DNA of 46,965 nucleotides from Chlamydiota bacterium (GTDB lineage Bacteria; Chlamydiota; Chlamydiia; Chlamydiales; Rhabdochlamydiaceae), in assembly GCA_013288075.1 (NCBI GenBank), contig JABDCQ010000010.1:1-46965 (forward strand). The letters run 5' to 3'. A model generated the notes under the pieces. It was not told where the DNA came from. It did no database searches and worked only from the letters and a program-made list of their open reading frames with translations. Each line of letters starts with the position of its first letter. Position 1 is the first letter of the stretch. The position numbers were made by a program, and so were the translations under genes. Shown one piece after another: positions 8,512 through 17,900 of the stretch.

Positions 8512-8655
8512 TTATCTTTCTTTCTTCTCTTCCTCTGTGTGCTCTGTGCTCTCTGTGGTAAAAAAAATATGCTAAGCTGTTAGATGCAATGTTCTGCGAT
8601 AATTTTTTACCACAGAGAGCACAGAGCACACAGAGGAAGAGAAGAAAGAAAGTTT
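8512..8655. repeat. CACAGAG-type palindrome (a)
   Basis: The left arm reads CTCTGTGTG CTCTGTGCT CTCTGTGGT and the right arm is the exact inverse; the units repeat every 9 bp. The loop (about 8570-8600) holds GCTAAGCTGTTAGATGCAATG, a sequence closely shared with palindromes (b) and (d). It lies between rnpB and the zinc-ribbon gene. Together with rnpB it accounts for the whole stretch 8100-8700. Confidence 0.88.
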
Positions 8656-8700
8656 AAGCTCACTGGTCACAAGCTATTTTTCTTCTCTTTGCGCAAATGT

Positions 8701-9468
8701 TTAGGCGGTGGGTGTGCGTCTTCTTCTGCGTTTTGTTGCAGAGGTGGTTCCTTCTAGCGCTTCGCTTTCTTGCCAGTAAAGAACACGTGAGCAATGCTCA
8801 CAGAATACTAAGTTTGTCCCTTTGCGGACCATGTTTTCGTGCTGGGCTGTAAGAACAATGTGGCAGCCACTGCATGTACGGTTTTCAATAGGAACAAATA
8901 CGCGGTCTTTTTTATTTCTAAGAAGTCTTTCGTAAATCTGAAGAACATCTGTTTCTGCATCAGGAACAAGCTCGTCGCGCTCAATTTTTAATGCTTTTGT
9001 CTCTTCGTCAATAAGAGCAATGCCGTTTTGAATTTCTTTTTCAAGGGCTTTGCTGCTCTCTTCTGAAGACTCTAGGCTTTCTTTAATTTTCTCAAGGAGC
9101 TCTTCTTCAAAAACTTTTTTATCAACTATGTCAGAGAGTTTTTGCTCGAGATTGATTTTCTCTCTTTCAAGGGAAGTCATTTCTTGTGTAAGAGCATTAA
9201 ATTCATCGACTTTTTTGATGTTGCTTTGTTGCCCTTCAAGTTTTTTGCTTTTAGTGAGCACATCTTGGATTTTTTGCTCCATAACTACAATAGTCTTTCC
9301 ATACTCAGCAATTTCTTTTTCTTTATCTTTAAGTTGCTCTTGGAGTTCTTTGCGCAGCTCTTCGATTTGGTGGAGCTCTTTTTGTCTTTCTAGTTCGATT
9401 CGTTTTAGACGAATGAGCTTAATATCGATGTTCTGGATAGCTAAAATAGGCTTAAGAGTTTCTAACAT
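8701..9468 (-). CDS. CT398/CdsZ-like coiled-coil zinc-ribbon protein
   Basis: This 255-residue protein has a long coiled coil (about residues 20-185, rich in E, K, L and Q) and a C-terminal zinc ribbon CSGCH...CEHC. C. trachomatis CT398 (CdsZ) has the same layout and has been reported to bind sigma-54 and T3SS export components; I infer the same family here. The start is the ATG at 9468 (MLETLKPILAIQNID), preceded by GAGAAGA. The frame stays open to 9624, but that extension runs into glyA and reads like non-coding sequence. The tail is very basic (KRRRRRTP). It is divergent from glyA. It may link transcription of late genes to secretion. Confidence 0.8.
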   Translation of the reverse strand: MLETLKPILAIQNIDIKLIRLKRIELERQKELHQIEELRKELQEQLKDKEKEIAEYGKTIVVMEQKIQDVLTKSKKLEGQQSNIKKVDEFNALTQEMTSLEREKINLEQKLSDIVDKKVFEEELLEKIKESLESSEESSKALEKEIQNGIALIDEETKALKIERDELVPDAETDVLQIYERLLRNKKDRVFVPIENRTCSGCHIVLTAQHENMVRKGTNLVFCEHCSRVLYWQESEALEGTTSATKRRRRRTPTA

Positions 9469-9615
9469 GTCTTCTCTCGTAAAATTATAATCTGTATGAG
9501 CAATCAAGATTATCAGCCAATCTATATATATCTCAAGTAATAATTTTTTTTTAAATTCGACGAGATTGTCCATTTCAGTATAAACTTCATTTTTACTTAA
9601 GAGAAGGAGGGTCCT

Positions 9616-11079
9616 ATGTCGCATCTAGAAAAATATTTTCACAAGGTTCCTAAAGAGAAAAGATCTTCAGCTGCCATAGCGTATATGGCTGCTTTGGACC
9701 ATATTGGAACCGAAAATCCCCTGATTGCGGATGCAATCTTAAAAGAGCTAAAAGATCAAAGAACGCATCTAAAACTCATTGCTTCAGAAAATTTTTCCTC
9801 TTTAGCTGTCCAGCTTTCTATGGGAAATCTTTTAACCGACAAATACGCAGAAGGGTATGCCCACCACCGTTTTTATGCGGGCTGCGATAATATAGATACC
9901 ATTGAAGAAGCTGCAACAAACGAGGCTAAAGCGCTTTTTGGGGCAGATCACGCCTATGTACAGCCCCATTCGGGAGCAGATGCCAATTTGGTGGCTTATT
10001 GGTCGATCCTTGTTTACAGGGTACAAAATAAAGAGGTAGAGCGCTTAGGGAAAAAAAGCATTGATGAGCTAACCCCTGAAGAATATGAAAAAGTTAGACA
10101 GCTCTTATTATCTCAAAAAGTCATGGGGCTTTCTTTAAATTCAGGCGGGCATTTAACGCATGGGTATAGACATAATGTCTCCTCTAAGATGATGCAGTCA
10201 GTTCCCTACGATGTCGATGTTAAAACAGGACTTATAGATTATGCAGCGCTAGGGGCACAGGTAAAACAAGAAAAGCCAGCTATTTTAGTAGTGGGGTATT
10301 CAGCCTATCCAAGACTCATTGATTTTGCAAAAATGCGCGCGATTGCAGACTCTGTGGGGGCCACCCTTTTAGTGGATATGGCCCACTTCTCAGGTCTTGT
10401 TGCAGGAAAGGTAATGCAGGGAAATTATAACCCTATTCCTTTTGCAGATGTCGTAACAACTACCACGCATAAGACGCTTCGCGGTCCAAGAGGGGGGATG
10501 GTTCTTTGTACAAATGCCTACAAGGAAGTGATTGATAAAGGCTGCCCGCTTGTTCTAGGAGGGCCCCTTCCTCATGTGATGGCTGCTAAGGCTATTGCCT
10601 TTAAAGAAGCTAATACTCTCGGCTTTGTAGAGTATGCACACCAGATTGTAAAAAATTCCCAGGCGTTAGCAGAAGGCCTTTGCAAAAAAAATGTGGTCCT
10701 TACCACAAACGGAACCGATAACCACCTGCTTGTCATGGATGTTGCTAAGAGTTTTGGTTTAACTGGGAGGCAAGCAGAAAATGCCTTAAGAGAAGCTGGG
10801 TTTACAGTCAATCGCAACTCCATTCCCTTTGATATTAATGGTCCTTGGTATACTTCCGGAATCAGAATAGGAACGCCAGCTGTTACAACCCTTGGTATGA
10901 AAGAGGCAGAGATGGGAGAAATTGCTGAGATGATTGTAGAGCTTTTAGAAAACGTAAAACCTGAAGAAGGGAGCAGGGCTAAAATAAAAATTCACCCTGA
11001 AACTCTTGAAAAAATTAATCAAAGAATAGAGGCGCTTCTTCTAAAGTTCCCCCTTTATCCCGAACTTGACATTCAATAG
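9616..11079 (+). CDS. glyA: Serine hydroxymethyltransferase
   Basis: The 487-residue PLP enzyme converts serine and tetrahydrofolate to glycine and 5,10-methylene-THF. Visible motifs are LIASENF near residue 54, KYAEGYAHHRFY, and TTTTHKTLRGPRGG with the PLP lysine K286. It is longer than the usual ~420 residues because of an insertion at about 128-170 (EVERLGKKSIDELTPEEYEK), as in chlamydial SHMTs. In Chlamydia the enzyme has also been reported to racemise alanine, which matters in a lineage with reduced peptidoglycan synthesis; whether that holds here is unknown. A strong AAGGAGG precedes the ATG. The order glyA-clpP-dapF matches Chlamydia. Confidence 0.96.
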   Translation: MSHLEKYFHKVPKEKRSSAAIAYMAALDHIGTENPLIADAILKELKDQRTHLKLIASENFSSLAVQLSMGNLLTDKYAEGYAHHRFYAGCDNIDTIEEAATNEAKALFGADHAYVQPHSGADANLVAYWSILVYRVQNKEVERLGKKSIDELTPEEYEKVRQLLLSQKVMGLSLNSGGHLTHGYRHNVSSKMMQSVPYDVDVKTGLIDYAALGAQVKQEKPAILVVGYSAYPRLIDFAKMRAIADSVGATLLVDMAHFSGLVAGKVMQGNYNPIPFADVVTTTTHKTLRGPRGGMVLCTNAYKEVIDKGCPLVLGGPLPHVMAAKAIAFKEANTLGFVEYAHQIVKNSQALAEGLCKKNVVLTTNGTDNHLLVMDVAKSFGLTGRQAENALREAGFTVNRNSIPFDINGPWYTSGIRIGTPAVTTLGMKEAEMGEIAEMIVELLENVKPEEGSRAKIKIHPETLEKINQRIEALLLKFPLYPELDIQ

Positions 11080-11120
11080 CAGCAGAGTAATAATTACGAA
11101 ATATACATAAGGAGCCTTAA

Positions 11121-11729
11121 ATGCACACACTAGATGATGAAGAAAAAGGGCCGCAAACGCCTCAAGTTAAAGTGATCGATGATAAGATTGATACTGTCCT
11201 TTTAAAATCGCGAAGAATATTCCTTTCTGATGCAGTAGATTCAGATAGCACAAAAGATGTGATTCGTAAGCTGTGGTATTTAGAGCTTACAGATCCTGGG
11301 AAACCTATCCTTTTGGTGATTAATTCCCCAGGAGGCTCTGTAGATTCTGGTTTTGCTGTTTGGGATCAAGTTAAGATGATCACCTCTCCTGTAACAACGC
11401 TTGTAACAGGGCTTGCAGCTTCTATGGGCTCAATTTTAAGTCTTTGTGCTGCAAAAGGCAGACGTTTTGCAACGCCTCATTCAAGAATCATGATTCACCA
11501 ACCTTCTATTGGGGGCGTGATTAGAGGGCAAGCGACCGATCTTGATATTCAAGCAAAAGAGATCATTAAAACGCGTAATGCCATTATTGCTGTCTATGTA
11601 GAACATACAGGAAAGGATGCTAAAACAATTGCTAAAGCAATCGATAGAGACACCTGGATGTCAGCGGACGAGGCTTTGGAGTTTGGTCTTCTAGATAAAG
11701 TGGTCACCTCCTACAAAGAAATCGCTTAA
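11121..11729 (+). CDS. clpP: ATP-dependent Clp protease proteolytic subunit
   Basis: The 202-residue serine peptidase has the ClpP motifs [18 protein letters not shown] with the nucleophile S101, RIMIHQPS with H126, and DRDTWMSA with D177. It forms the barrel that degrades substrates fed by ClpX or ClpC. Chlamydiae carry two ClpP paralogues; the position next to glyA and dapF corresponds to ClpP1. The start at 11121 has AAGGAG upstream. It follows glyA by 41 bp and could be cotranscribed. A palindromic element starts directly after the stop. Confidence 0.95.
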   Translation: MHTLDDEEKGPQTPQVKVIDDKIDTVLLKSRRIFLSDAVDSDSTKDVIRKLWYLELTDPGKPILLVINSPGGSVDSGFAVWDQVKMITSPVTTLVTGLAASMGSILSLCAAKGRRFATPHSRIMIHQPSIGGVIRGQATDLDIQAKEIIKTRNAIIAVYVEHTGKDAKTIAKAIDRDTWMSADEALEFGLLDKVVTSYKEIA

Positions 11730-11739
11730 TAAAGAAAGA

Positions 11740-11988
11740 AGAAAAATAACAGGATGGACAAGATTAGGGCAGGATGTACAGGATGAAGAAAGATAAAGAG
11801 AGAAAATCTTTCTTTCTTTCTTCTCTCTGTGTGCTCTGTGATCTCTGTGGTAAAAAAAATAGGCTAACCTGTTAGACGCAATGTTCTGCGATAAATTTTT
11901 ACCACAGAGATCACAGAGCACACAGAGAGAAGAAAGAAAGATTTTTTGATTTTTTCTTTATCCTGTCTATCCTAATATCCTGTTTTTT
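11740..11988. repeat. Two-layer palindrome (b): ACAGGAT arms around CACAGAG arms
   Basis: The outer layer AATAACAGGATGGACAAG...GTACAGGAT (11744-11784) is inverted at 11960-11988 (ATCCTGTCTATCC...ATCCTG). The inner layer (about 11805-11855 with 11897-11942) is the 9-bp-periodic CTCTGTG arm. The loop is almost the same as in palindrome (a). It separates clpP from dapF and fills that intergenic region. Confidence 0.88.
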
Positions 11989-12008
11989 CTTTGGGGTTAG
12001 GGGTGGGA

Positions 12009-12770
12009 ATGCGGGTAGGGTTTTCTAAGTATAGTGGGGCGGGAAATGATTTTATCATCGTTGATGATAGGTCTTTGGGCTTTTGTGGAGACATAGCTAG
12101 GCTTTGCCATAGGCAATGGGGTGTGGGGGCAGATGGCCTCATCTTGCTTCAGCCTTCTTCTTTAGCCGATTACAAAATGCGCATTTTTAATGCCGATGGG
12201 AAAGAAGCTTCCATGTGCGGCAATGGTTTGCGCTGTCTTACTCGATTCATCTCTTCTTTAGAAGGAAATAAGCTCTACCATATAGAAACACTTGCTCATA
12301 TTTATCCTGCAGAGGTGAGAAGTGAGGGTGTGTGGATTGAGTTTCCTAAACCTCAAATTCTAGAGCATAATGTCCCTATTGCAATAGATGAAACATCAAA
12401 ACCTATTTACTTTGCAGATTCAGGTGTTCCTCACGCTGTGATCTTTGTCTCTGATATAGAGAAAATAGATGTTCAAACTCTCGGGTTAAAGGTAAGGAAT
12501 CATCCGTTTTTTGGTCCCTCTGGAGCGAATGTCAATTTTGTAGAAGGAACAAAGCTGCGCACTTTTGAGCGGGGCATAGAAGGAGAAACCTTGGCTTGCG
12601 GTACAGGCGCTGCGGCAGTTGCTACAATCTTGTCCGAAATTTTTTCTTTACAAAACCCCCTTCACATTAAGGTGCGCTCCTCCGATATCCTAACCTTTCA
12701 TGTCCACCCAAATAAGCTCGAAATGCTCGGAAGCGCCACCCTAGTCTTCGAAGGCTCAATCCACATCTAA
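12009..12770 (+). CDS. dapF: Diaminopimelate epimerase
   Basis: The 253-residue PLP-independent epimerase converts LL- to meso-diaminopimelate for peptidoglycan and lysine. The two catalytic cysteines are visible in MCGNGLRC (C70) and LACGTGAAA (C197), together with the N-terminal KYSGAGNDF. I start at the ATG at 12009, preceded by GGGGTGGG; an in-frame TTG at 11991 would fall at the edge of the repeat. Its place after clpP matches Chlamydia (CT430). The palindrome between clpP and dapF may interrupt cotranscription. Confidence 0.94.
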   Translation: MRVGFSKYSGAGNDFIIVDDRSLGFCGDIARLCHRQWGVGADGLILLQPSSLADYKMRIFNADGKEASMCGNGLRCLTRFISSLEGNKLYHIETLAHIYPAEVRSEGVWIEFPKPQILEHNVPIAIDETSKPIYFADSGVPHAVIFVSDIEKIDVQTLGLKVRNHPFFGPSGANVNFVEGTKLRTFERGIEGETLACGTGAAAVATILSEIFSLQNPLHIKVRSSDILTFHVHPNKLEMLGSATLVFEGSIHI

Positions 12771-12800
12771 CCACAGAGGAAGAGAAGAGAATAAAAAGAA
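12771..12800 (+). repeat. Half-arm of the CACAGAG family
   Basis: ACCACAGAGGAAGAGAAGAG directly after the dapF stop equals one arm of the palindromes at 31702 and 36864, but no matching second arm follows. It looks like a remnant. Confidence 0.6.
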
Positions 12801-12942
12801 CCTCTCTTGGTTTTTTGTCTTTAAATGCTTGTAATTAAGAGATTTGCGTTACATGATTCAGGTAATTCTGTATTTTAATCTCTCTGTTTGGTAAGTTTAT
12901 GCTATTGAATCGAGAAGATAATCTGCTCGAAAAGGATGGTTT

Positions 12943-13515
12943 ATGGATGTGAAAACATTAAATGGAGCCTTAGAGGTTTTAGGTTCATATTTGTCGGATA
13001 AGGGGTTAAAGTATGAAGTTGTAGCCATTGGTGGAGGGGCTTTATTACTACTTGGGTGTATCATTCGTCCTACAAGAGATTTGGATATAGTTGCTCTAAT
13101 GGATAAGAATGGGCTTGTTTCCGCCAGTCCTTTACCGGCCCCACTAGTTAGAGCAATTAAAGAAGTAGGATTGGCTCTCAAGCTTTCTGAAGATTGGGTC
13201 AATGCGGCTCCTGCAGACTTGTGGGAAATGGGCCTTCCTGAAGGGTTTGAAGATCGTTTAAGTCTTATGCATTTTGGTGGGTTGACATTATATTGTGCAA
13301 GTAGGTTTGATCAGATTTGCTTTAAAATATATGCATCGGTTGATCAGGGGCCCCATTCAAAGCATTTTGAAGATCTAAAGCGATTGCAGCCGGTCCGCGA
13401 AGAGTTAGAAAAAGCGGAAATTTGGTGTAAAACACATGATGTTTCCGAAGAATTTGCGAGATCTTTGGAAGAAGCATTGAACGAGCTCGGAGGATCAAAT
13501 GAGCGCTTTGAATAA
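12943..13515 (+). CDS. Nucleotidyltransferase-fold protein (DUF6036/AbiEii-like)
   Basis: The 190-residue protein has a minimal nucleotidyltransferase core: a GGG loop (residues 30-32) followed by RPTRDLDI with the putative metal ligands D46 and D48. This is the pattern of DUF6036/AbiEii-type proteins, several of which act as toxins or accessory enzymes in type IV toxin-antitoxin systems. No antitoxin-specific motif is present. AAAGGATGG precedes the ATG. The gene overlaps the following winged-helix gene by 17 bp, a usual arrangement for such pairs. Leu codons are more often TTG here than in the neighbouring housekeeping genes, which use CTT and TTA, so import is likely. Target and activity are unknown. 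Confidence 0.72.
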   Translation: MDVKTLNGALEVLGSYLSDKGLKYEVVAIGGGALLLLGCIIRPTRDLDIVALMDKNGLVSASPLPAPLVRAIKEVGLALKLSEDWVNAAPADLWEMGLPEGFEDRLSLMHFGGLTLYCASRFDQICFKIYASVDQGPHSKHFEDLKRLQPVREELEKAEIWCKTHDVSEEFARSLEEALNELGGSNERFE

Positions 13516-14923
13516 AGAGTTTGATAATCAGCTTGCTGGAATTGCCTGGAGTCTATGGAGAGAGCTTGGCGTAGCTGGAACCGATCGGTTTCATGAGAAT
13601 TGCCTTATTCAACCAGAGGAACTTATTATTTTAACTGCAATTGTTTCAGAGTACGATCCTCGCTTGCGTGATGAGGCTTTGGATTGGGCTTCTTGTTATC
13701 ATGAATATATTTCGGTAAGTCGATTGCGCTCTTTACTAAAGGAATTGGATGATAATGAGCAGCGTTCTTTTTCGCAATTTGCTGCAGCTTTAAATTCGAT
13801 TTCATCGGCAAAATGGCCGAGTGCTGAAGAGTCCCCTCGTTTTAAAGTTAAAATAAGTGGAAAATCTTCATTGCCGGTACTTAAGTCTCCGTCTCTACTT
13901 ATGCTTCGGTTGCGAAATTTATTTGGCCCTGGAGCAAAGGCTGATATACTGACCCATTTTTTGACGAGAAATGAAATGCGCTTTTCAGCTGCTGATCTTG
14001 TTGAGATAGGATATTCTAAAAGAAGCTTAATGACAGCGCTTGACCATTTGGCAGCATCGAGAGTGCTTGATGTGGAGAATGCGGGAAACAAGAAAATTTA
14101 CCAGTTAAGAAATCCAAAAGAATTACAAGTGGTTATTGGGCAGTTACCGAAAGTAGCCCCTTCTTGGAATAAAATATTACAGGCAATTATTGCAATCCGC
14201 TCAGTAATCTCTGAGATTCAGAATAGTTCAGAAGTGACTAAAAGTGTGATTTTCCGAAATTGTTTGATTAAGATAGAGGATCTATTGCCAACTTTCATTT
14301 CTCCGATTCTCCATACCTCTCCTGATTTTAGACGAGACTGGAATTCTGTAATGGAAATTTTAAATGGATTTAGACAAGGAAATTTTTTTATGCAATTTGA
14401 AGTGTATAACGAATTTGAAAAAATAATCATGGATCTTTTACCTGGCCTTTATCGAGTAGACGATTGTGTTGATGGAATTGAAAGGATTCAAGAAAAGGTG
14501 CTCGAATTTAAACGACATGAAGAAGTGTACAAAGAATGTTACCAGCTGTTTTTAAGTTTTGCTCGTGATTTGGAGGTAGTTGTAAAGCAATTCCTTAATT
14601 TTCCTTTTCATAAGATGATGGATGAATCTCTTGCTGATATCGTTTATCGATTTTCAAAAGAAGAGTTTTCTTTACTCTTGGAGAAAATATGGCAAATAAA
14701 ACCCATTGATCAGATTACGAGCGTTCAATTAGCTATTAATCAATACCAAATGTTTATGCCTCAATTTCATATTTTAAAGCAGTTCATTTACACATTTAGA
14801 AAGCGACTTGAAAATCTTTATTTTATCGAAACAGACATTCATTTGTTATCGCAGTCGACGACCCTATACAAACGGCATCTTGTCATAGATTTATTTTCCA
14901 CAAGAAGAGAGCTTGAAAGTTAG
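13499..14923 (+). CDS. Winged-helix partner of the nucleotidyltransferase, with a helical C-terminal extension
   Basis: The 474-residue protein has no signal peptide or membrane segment. Residues 1-110 are helical, with the stretch DPRLRDEALDWASCY that I associate with partners of DUF6036 nucleotidyltransferases. Residues 145-205 read as a winged helix (FSAADLVEIGYSKRSLMTALDHL...GNKKIYQL). Residues 225-474 form a second helical region rich in aromatic residues that I cannot assign; known partners, as I recall, are often shorter, so this may be a fusion. Its start overlaps the upstream gene by 17 bp, so the two proteins are probably made together. It may act as DNA-binding repressor or antidote; this is inference. 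Confidence 0.62.
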   Translation: MSALNKEFDNQLAGIAWSLWRELGVAGTDRFHENCLIQPEELIILTAIVSEYDPRLRDEALDWASCYHEYISVSRLRSLLKELDDNEQRSFSQFAAALNSISSAKWPSAEESPRFKVKISGKSSLPVLKSPSLLMLRLRNLFGPGAKADILTHFLTRNEMRFSAADLVEIGYSKRSLMTALDHLAASRVLDVENAGNKKIYQLRNPKELQVVIGQLPKVAPSWNKILQAIIAIRSVISEIQNSSEVTKSVIFRNCLIKIEDLLPTFISPILHTSPDFRRDWNSVMEILNGFRQGNFFMQFEVYNEFEKIIMDLLPGLYRVDDCVDGIERIQEKVLEFKRHEEVYKECYQLFLSFARDLEVVVKQFLNFPFHKMMDESLADIVYRFSKEEFSLLLEKIWQIKPIDQITSVQLAINQYQMFMPQFHILKQFIYTFRKRLENLYFIETDIHLLSQSTTLYKRHLVIDLFSTRRELES

Positions 14924-14961
14924 GGGGGCTTCAGGCATGCTTAGGGGTAAACGGTATGTGA

Positions 14962-17900
14962 ATGCAAGATTTGCCTTTTCAAGATGCGCATGTAGGTAAG
15001 GGGAAAGCCCTCTATAAAGAGGGATTAATTGGGCAGATCATTTTTTCTTCTGGCACCTACCAAATTGAGGTCCTTGACCCTGCTTTTGAAGTCCCTCTTT
15101 GGCCTTTTATCCAACTGGATCCTAACGGAAAACTTCTTGATTGCTTCTGTAGCTGTAGCAGCGAAGAAGCTACTTCCTCTTGCCCGCATCTTGTATGTGC
15201 CTTTCTCGCTATTTTTAGGGGGACAACGGAGCAATTAAGTACGCGCTATGAGAGCTCCTTATGGAATAAGTTCTGCCAAATAGCAGCTCTTAGACATGGC
15301 TATGAACCAAGTGTTTTAAAGAAGGAGAAGCTGGGGAAATACTTAGCTCTTTCAGAAACAGGAAAACTTCTTTTTTCTCTTGAAGCGTTAACAAGTAAAG
15401 GTAAAGAGCGTTTAAAAGAGATTATTGAAGATAGAGAGGTTGAAACAGAAGAAACCTCTTTAAAATTTTCTAATTTACCTATTGAAGAGATCGCTCTTTG
15501 GAAAGCTGGAAGGCCTAGCCACGCTTTAAAATTCGAGCTTTCTTTTTGGTCAGATCTTGCCAAATGGTGGATGCTTTTACAAGATAGTAAAGCGGAATAT
15601 AAGATCTCTTTTTCTTCGCCTGAAGAAGGGGGGCTTCCTAAATGGATTAAGGGAGGTTTTGCCGATATCTCTTTTGGCTTTTATATTTCTCTTGCGAACT
15701 GGTCTTACATCATTCCGGCACTTTCCACTGTAAATTCTCCATTAAAGGTCTTTGATCTTCCTGAAGGCATATTAAAAAAAATCACCTACGAACCTTTAGA
15801 AAAAAGACTTGTAATTGATTCTGCTCCGGCTCAAAAAAAAGAGGGTAAAGAAGGCCTCAATGTAGGCGACTATATATTTGTCCCTTCTCTTGGGTTTTAT
15901 CCTAAAGAAGCAGATCCTCTTTTAAAGGAAAAATTCACGGAAGAAAGTAAGCTTTCTCTTTTTTTCTATCGGCATTTAAATATTTTAAAAAAGTATTTAA
16001 AGGGAACAGCTCTTCATTCAGATCCTGTAACTCCTGGGTACAAGCTATTTTTGGATGAAAAAAAAGCGCTGCATATAGAGACCTATTTATTTGAGGAAGG
16101 GGATTTAGTTAAGCCAGGCTCTCTTTTTTTCCCTCCTTGGTGTTTTATTGAAGGGAAAGGGTTTTACCTTCTTGATAAACCCTATTTCGAAGAAAAAGAA
16201 AAAATTGTTCCTAAACATCAGGTAGGCGAATTTGTTAATCGCCATAGACTTTGGCTTCAATCTTTTGATGGATTTCAAACGCATGTTTCAGGGATCGAAT
16301 CGCATGTGAGTTTTAAAGTCTCTTCTAATGGAAGTCTTTATTTTGAGAGCCGGATAGAGGAGAGTGAGGAACTTGGCGATTTAGTGGATTTTGGAGAGTG
16401 GATTTACATTAAAGATAAAGGCTTTTACGCCAAGCAAACAGCTAGATCAGGCTCGGTGTTAAAACCGGGAATAGTGATTCCTAGAGAAAAAGTTTCCTCT
16501 TTTATTTGGGCGCATAAAGATGAGCTTGAAGCATTAAAAGGGTTTTTTAGTCAGGAGTTTTTTTTAGAGAAAGTGGGACTTAATATTACAATAAATAATA
16601 AGGACCAAATTGTCGTTTCCCCTGAATACCATTTTAAACCTCCTTATACCAAAGACACGGTTCAAGTTTTTGGCTCGTTTCTTTATGTGGAGGGGAAAGG
16701 ATTTGCAGAGAATCAAAAGCAATTTGTTCTTCCTTTAGAGTATACCGAAAAGCGCCTTATTTCCCCTTTTGAAGAACCTTACTTTGTATCCTATGAATTA
16801 GATCTTTTAGCGCATCAGATTTTGTTCTTAGACCCGCGCCTAAGGAAAGTGAAAGATCTTCATCTCAAAGTGGATTCTCTTAAAAAAGAAGAAGGAAAGG
16901 CTGGATGGATAGCTGCATTAACCTATCAAACAGAATGGGGCGAGGTTAGCTGTTTTGATGTGTGGAGTGCTTATGTAGAAAGAAAGCCTTATATTTTAAG
17001 TCCTGCAGGGGTCATTTTCTTAAAAGCCGAGCGTTTTAATTGGTTTAAGGGAATTACCAAGAAGAAGTGGCTAAAAAAAGGGAAGTACCTACGTTTAACG
17101 ACCATGGAGTGGCTCCGTCTTTTTGTTTTTGAAGATTTAAAAGAACCGCTAGGAGATAGCAAAGAGGCCGTCGATACAAGAACTAGACTTTTTGAGCTTC
17201 GCGAATTTCAGCCGACGCGCTCTTTAACTTTAGAAGGCTTAAAAAGCGAGCTTCGCCCTTATCAGGAGCTTGGGCTTCGCTGGCTTTGGTTTATTTATAC
17301 AGAGCAACTTTCAGGGCTTTTATGCGATGAGATGGGCCTTGGAAAAACGCACCAAGCCATGGCCCTTTTAGCTGCAGCTTTTAATTCTGCAAAAGAAAAA
17401 TACTTAGTTGTTTGCCCAACATCTGTTATTTATCACTGGGAAGATCTTTTAAAACAGTTTTTACCCGATTTAAGAGTGTGCGTATTTTATGGATCGGAAA
17501 GGTCTCTGAATTTCTTTAATGAAGAGTATGATTTACTTCTTACCTCTTATGGAGTGCTAAGAAGTGAGAAGAAAGCTCTTTCTAAGATTCACTTTGAGAT
17601 TGCGATTTTCGATGAGCTTCAGGTGGCTAAAAATGCCCACTCCCAAGTGCATAAAGCTCTTTCTTCTTTAGATGCACAGGTTAGAATTGGACTTACAGGA
17701 ACCCCTATAGAAAATCATATTGTAGAGCTTAAAGCTCTTTTCGATCTCATTTTGCCAGGCTACTTCCCACAAGATGGGGTATTTAGAGATGTATTTATTA
17801 ACCCCATTGAAAAATATCAAGATGCCGAGAAAAAAGGGCTTCTTTCCCGTTTAATTAAACCCTTTATTTTACGCAGAAAGAAAAAAGATGTTCTTTTAGA

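Noticed and set aside
7963-8629. Open frames over the RNase P RNA (8214 region) and over the palindrome at 8512
   Set aside because: The RNA gene hallmarks explain the sequence, and the reverse frame at 8399-8629 is a translation of repeat arms.
9469-9624. Long N-terminal extension of the zinc-ribbon protein
   Set aside because: It would overlap the glyA start and its ribosome binding site; the ATG at 9468 has its own binding site and gives the expected family length.
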